Origin: Vibrio splendidus
GTDB taxonomy: Bacteria > Pseudomonadota > Gammaproteobacteria > Enterobacterales > Vibrionaceae
Direction: 5' to 3'
Length of the DNA: 64,000 bases
Assembly (NCBI RefSeq): GCF_002873455.1
Contig: NZ_MCUN01000054.1
Coordinates: 1-64,000 of the forward strand
Shown: positions 61,374-64,000 of the stretch, piece by piece
How the letters are laid out: the number at the start of each line of letters is the position of its first letter
Position numbering within the stretch: the first letter of the stretch is position 1
Notes under the pieces: model-generated
The model's database searches: none
What the model saw: the letters and a program-made list of their open reading frames with translations, nothing else
Told to the model about the DNA's origin: nothing
Made by a program: the position numbers and the translations under genes

Positions 61374-62401
61374 TGAGTTGTGCATTATCAATTAAAGATC
61401 TGACTTGTAAGTACGAGTCCCAAACTATTTTGGAATCTCTTTCTTTAGAAGTTGAGCATGGTGAAATTGTTTGTCTGCTTGGTGCCAGTGGTTGTGGTAA
61501 GACGACGCTGCTTAAAGCGATTGCCGGCCTGCTTCCATTGAGCAGTGGTGTCATGAGCTTGAATTGCCAAGTTATTGATGACGCTGCGAATTGGTTACCA
61601 CCAGAGCAGCGTAACATTGGTATGATTTTCCAAGACTATGCTCTGTTTCCACACCTTACTGTGAATCAGAACGTGGCATTTGGTCTGCGTGATATGTCTG
61701 AGCAAGATAAGGCTGCGAAAGTTAAAGAGATGCTTGAGCTTGTTCATCTTGACCAATTTGGCGATCGTTATCCTCATCAACTATCTGGTGGACAACAGCA
61801 ACGTGTCGCGATTGCGCGCTCTTTGGCATATAAGCCAGACCTGCTGCTATTGGATGAACCGTTTTCTAACATTGATACCCAAGTACGTCATGAGCTGATT
61901 TCTCAGATTCGTAAAATCTTTAAGAAGCAGGGTGTGACGGCTATTTTTGTGACTCACAGTCGTGAAGAAGCGTTTGCTTTTGCTGACAAGATGGCAGTAA
62001 TGAATCATGGTGTCATCGAACAGTACGGCTCGGCGTCAGAATTGTACTTCCACCCATCAAGCAAGTTTGTTGCAGATTTCTTGGGCGGCGGTAGTTATTT
62101 AGGTGCACAACGTATTTCTGAACATGAGTTTGAGACAAGCTTAGGTTTGATTGAAGCGAAAGCGCAGACTCAGATCGAAATTGGTGCTGAATGTGCGTTG
62201 TTGTTAAGACCTCAGCATATTGTGGCGAGCCACGATGTCGATAGTAACCTGTCTGTATTGGAACAGCAGTTTATGGGTGACCACTGTCGTTACGTGATTG
62301 AAGCGAATGGCCAGAAATTGCTAGCAACGTCCTCTGAAGCGCTTGAATTCGGCATGCCGGTAACGGTTAAAGTCGACACCAAAGGCGTATTGGCGTTCTA
62401 A
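61373..62401 (+). CDS. fbpC: Iron(III) ABC transporter ATP-binding protein FbpC
   Basis: ATPase subunit (342 aa) of the FbpABC ferric importer. Walker A GASGCGKTT (about 36-44), Q-loop QDYALFPHLTV, signature LSGGQQQR, Walker B LLLLDEPFSNID and switch histidine THSREEA are intact. The C-terminal OB-like (TOBE-2) domain covers about 240-342, as in the FbpC/PotA type. It overlaps the fbpB stop by one base, so the subunits are coupled. Confidence 0.95.
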   Translation: MSCALSIKDLTCKYESQTILESLSLEVEHGEIVCLLGASGCGKTTLLKAIAGLLPLSSGVMSLNCQVIDDAANWLPPEQRNIGMIFQDYALFPHLTVNQNVAFGLRDMSEQDKAAKVKEMLELVHLDQFGDRYPHQLSGGQQQRVAIARSLAYKPDLLLLDEPFSNIDTQVRHELISQIRKIFKKQGVTAIFVTHSREEAFAFADKMAVMNHGVIEQYGSASELYFHPSSKFVADFLGGGSYLGAQRISEHEFETSLGLIEAKAQTQIEIGAECALLLRPQHIVASHDVDSNLSVLEQQFMGDHCRYVIEANGQKLLATSSEALEFGMPVTVKVDTKGVLAF

Positions 62402-62428
62402 CAAAGCCTAGCGAGAAGTTACAGCGAC

Positions 62429-62461
62429 AAAAAAGCCCAGCACTTTAATCAAGTACTGGGC
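62429..62461 (-). terminator. Terminator of the phosphohexomutase gene
   Basis: On the minus strand GCCCAGTACTT pairs with AAGTGCTGGGC around GATTA, then TTTTTT. The plus side lacks a T-run, so fbpC is not terminated efficiently here. Confidence 0.88.
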
Positions 62462-62537
62462 AAGAGTTCTTCACTTATAGGCGTTAACAAGGCAGTGATT
62501 TGTTAAATCCTATACAAAACTGCTGCACTCTATAAGC

Positions 62538-63950
62538 CTATAGAGAGAGGAAGTCTTTCACTTTTTGAAGAACATGTTCTGCAGTGTCTTTATCTTCCAT
62601 TTCTGCGAAGATTCGTAGTAATGGCTCAGTCCCTGAGAAGCGAGCAATCACCCAGCCGCCATTCTTGAAGTACACCTTAGCGCCATCTTCATAGCTGACT
62701 TTTTCAATTTCGTATTCAAATTCAGGCAGTTGTTTCTCTACGTAGATCTTGGTGTAGAGCGCTTCTTTCTCTGAAGGTTTGAATTTGCAATCCCCTTCCG
62801 CCGTATACGCATAACCATACTTAGAGTAGATTTCATCAAGCAACTCAGAGAGCTTCTTACCTGTGACACTGATCATCTCAACCAATAAGCTTGATGCGAA
62901 TACGCCATCCTTACCTTTGATGTGACCACGAATGGTTAAACCGCCCGAACTTTCGCCACCAATCAGTGAGTCGTCGGCTTCCATTTGAGAACTGATATGC
63001 TTAAAGCCTACAGGAACCTCAAAGCTCTTTTCACCATGATCCGCAGCGACTTTATCAAGTAGATGTGTGGTTGCGATGTTACGTACTACAGAGCCTTTCC
63101 AGCCCTTGTATTCAAGCAAGTAGTAGTAAAGAAGTAGCAGCACTTCGTTAGGATGAATGAAGTGACCTTTTTCATCGATGATGCCCAAGCGGTCGGCATC
63201 GCCATCAGTACCAATACCAATGTCGTAACCTTCAGCCGCAACTAAGTGCTTCAAGCGATACAGCGTTGCTGCACTTGGAGAAGGCATCAAGCCGCCAAAG
63301 TCTGGGTTTTTACCATCATTGATTACATCAACATCACAACGAGCGCTGATTAACACGGTTTGCAGTGCGTTTTTCGCTACACCAAACATTGGGTCGATCA
63401 GGACTCTTAGGTTGGCTTGTTTAATCGATTCGATATCAATAGCGTTAATGATCGAGTCAACAAAGGCGTTCATCGGATTGATGATTTCAATTTCTTTGTC
63501 GTTCAATGCTTGTTCAAAATCGACTCTGATGACATCTTCACTGGTTAAAGTCGAAATCTGTTGTTCGATCTTTTCTGTGATGATCTCGTCAGCATCACGG
63601 CCACCTTCAATAAAGATCTTTATGCCGTTATAGTCCGCTGGGTTGTGAGAAGCGGTAATACACGCAGAGTAAACACATCCCATTTCCTTCGCTTGGAACA
63701 TCACGATAGGAGTCGGAACGAACTTGTCGATAAAGCTCACTTTGATGTTATTAGCGGCCAATACTTCAGCAAACCAGCACGCGGCTTTATCTGAAAGGAA
63801 GCGGCGGTCATATCCGATAACGAAGCCATTTTTCGCTGCATCTTCATTATTGATGATGTTAGAGAGTGCTTGTGCCACTAAGCGGACGTTTTCTCTGGTG
63901 AACTCTTCACCAATAAACGCGCGCCAGCCGCCAGTACCAAATTTAATCAT
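62538..63950 (-). CDS. Phosphoglucomutase/phosphomannomutase family protein
   Basis: Alpha-D-phosphohexomutase (470 aa) that moves phosphate between the 1 and 6 positions of a hexose. The active-site phosphoserine is Ser101 in TASHNP, magnesium binds at GTDGDADRLG, the sugar loop is GGESSGG, and the phosphate loop is RFSGTEPLLR. Its size and GTGGWRAFIGEEF start fit the family often listed next to fbpABC in vibrios. Whether glucose-, mannose- or glucosamine-phosphate is the preferred substrate cannot be told. The start codon is 50 bases from the window edge, so its promoter lies outside or at the very end. Confidence 0.93.
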   Translation of the reverse strand: MIKFGTGGWRAFIGEEFTRENVRLVAQALSNIINNEDAAKNGFVIGYDRRFLSDKAACWFAEVLAANNIKVSFIDKFVPTPIVMFQAKEMGCVYSACITASHNPADYNGIKIFIEGGRDADEIITEKIEQQISTLTSEDVIRVDFEQALNDKEIEIINPMNAFVDSIINAIDIESIKQANLRVLIDPMFGVAKNALQTVLISARCDVDVINDGKNPDFGGLMPSPSAATLYRLKHLVAAEGYDIGIGTDGDADRLGIIDEKGHFIHPNEVLLLLYYYLLEYKGWKGSVVRNIATTHLLDKVAADHGEKSFEVPVGFKHISSQMEADDSLIGGESSGGLTIRGHIKGKDGVFASSLLVEMISVTGKKLSELLDEIYSKYGYAYTAEGDCKFKPSEKEALYTKIYVEKQLPEFEYEIEKVSYEDGAKVYFKNGGWVIARFSGTEPLLRIFAEMEDKDTAEHVLQKVKDFLSL

Positions 63951-64000
63951 TAGAAAATCCTTTTAGTCTCACTATCTCAAGCCAGTAAATGCTTGAGATA

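Overview
The window is a continuous stretch of core chromosome from a gammaproteobacterium that is almost certainly a Vibrio. The evidence is a LuxR/HapR/SmcR-type quorum-sensing master regulator (TetR fold), luxS beside gshA, the pilABCD-coaE-zapD-yacG block, a sodium-pumping oadGAB oxaloacetate decarboxylase, and gene order like that of Vibrio chromosome 1. The species is not resolvable by eye. The dispersed hairpin repeats suggest a relative of the Splendidus clade, but that is inference. I see no prophage, insertion sequence, CRISPR array, rRNA operon or obvious island.

Layout. 1-8.2 kb: tRNA-Arg(ACG), oadGAB, a quinone-oxidoreductase-like enzyme, a small DedA-like membrane protein and a large M16 lipoprotein protease. 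8.3-13.5 kb: gshA, a lysozyme-like lipoprotein, luxS, then yfjD and ypjD on the minus strand. 13.7-17.3 kb: ffh and rpsP-rimM-trmD-rplS. 17.3-24.7 kb: a REP-like repeat pair, then yacG, zapD, coaE, pilDCBA and nadC, all minus. 24.8-33 kb: ampD, then pdhR-aceEF and lpd. 33-39.3 kb: luxR (minus), hpt, carbonic anhydrase (minus) diverging from a SulP transporter, and the ABC pair yadGH. 39.4-45.5 kb: a minus-strand run panC-panB-folK-pcnB-gluQ-dksA-sfsA. 45.5-58.2 kb: hrpB-mrcB, a patatin/beta-barrel protein, acnB, yacL and glnK-amtB. 58.4-64 kb: an fbpABC iron importer and a phosphohexomutase (minus).

How the genes work together. Central carbon: PdhR controls aceEF from two operator-like boxes, Lpd supplies E3, AcnB works in the TCA cycle, and OadGAB couples oxaloacetate decarboxylation to sodium export. 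Quorum sensing: LuxS makes the AI-2 precursor and LuxR is the downstream master regulator; its upstream region shows a promoter, a spacer palindrome and a likely Qrr pairing site over the Shine-Dalgarno. Nitrogen: GlnK-AmtB lies behind a sigma-54 promoter with two NtrC-like dyads, one of them inside the yacL terminator stem. Iron: fbpA has a Fur box, and fbpBC has its own promoter plus a 15-codon leader ORF that ends three bases before fbpB.

No wholly new multi-gene system is visible. The observations most worth following are regulatory: the terminator/NtrC overlap, the fbpB leader ORF, the luxR control region with its large upstream dyad, the 16-bp tandem repeat after luxS, and the inverted REP-like pair after rplS. 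All regulatory-site calls are by-eye matches to known consensus sequences; no database search or folding calculation was run.
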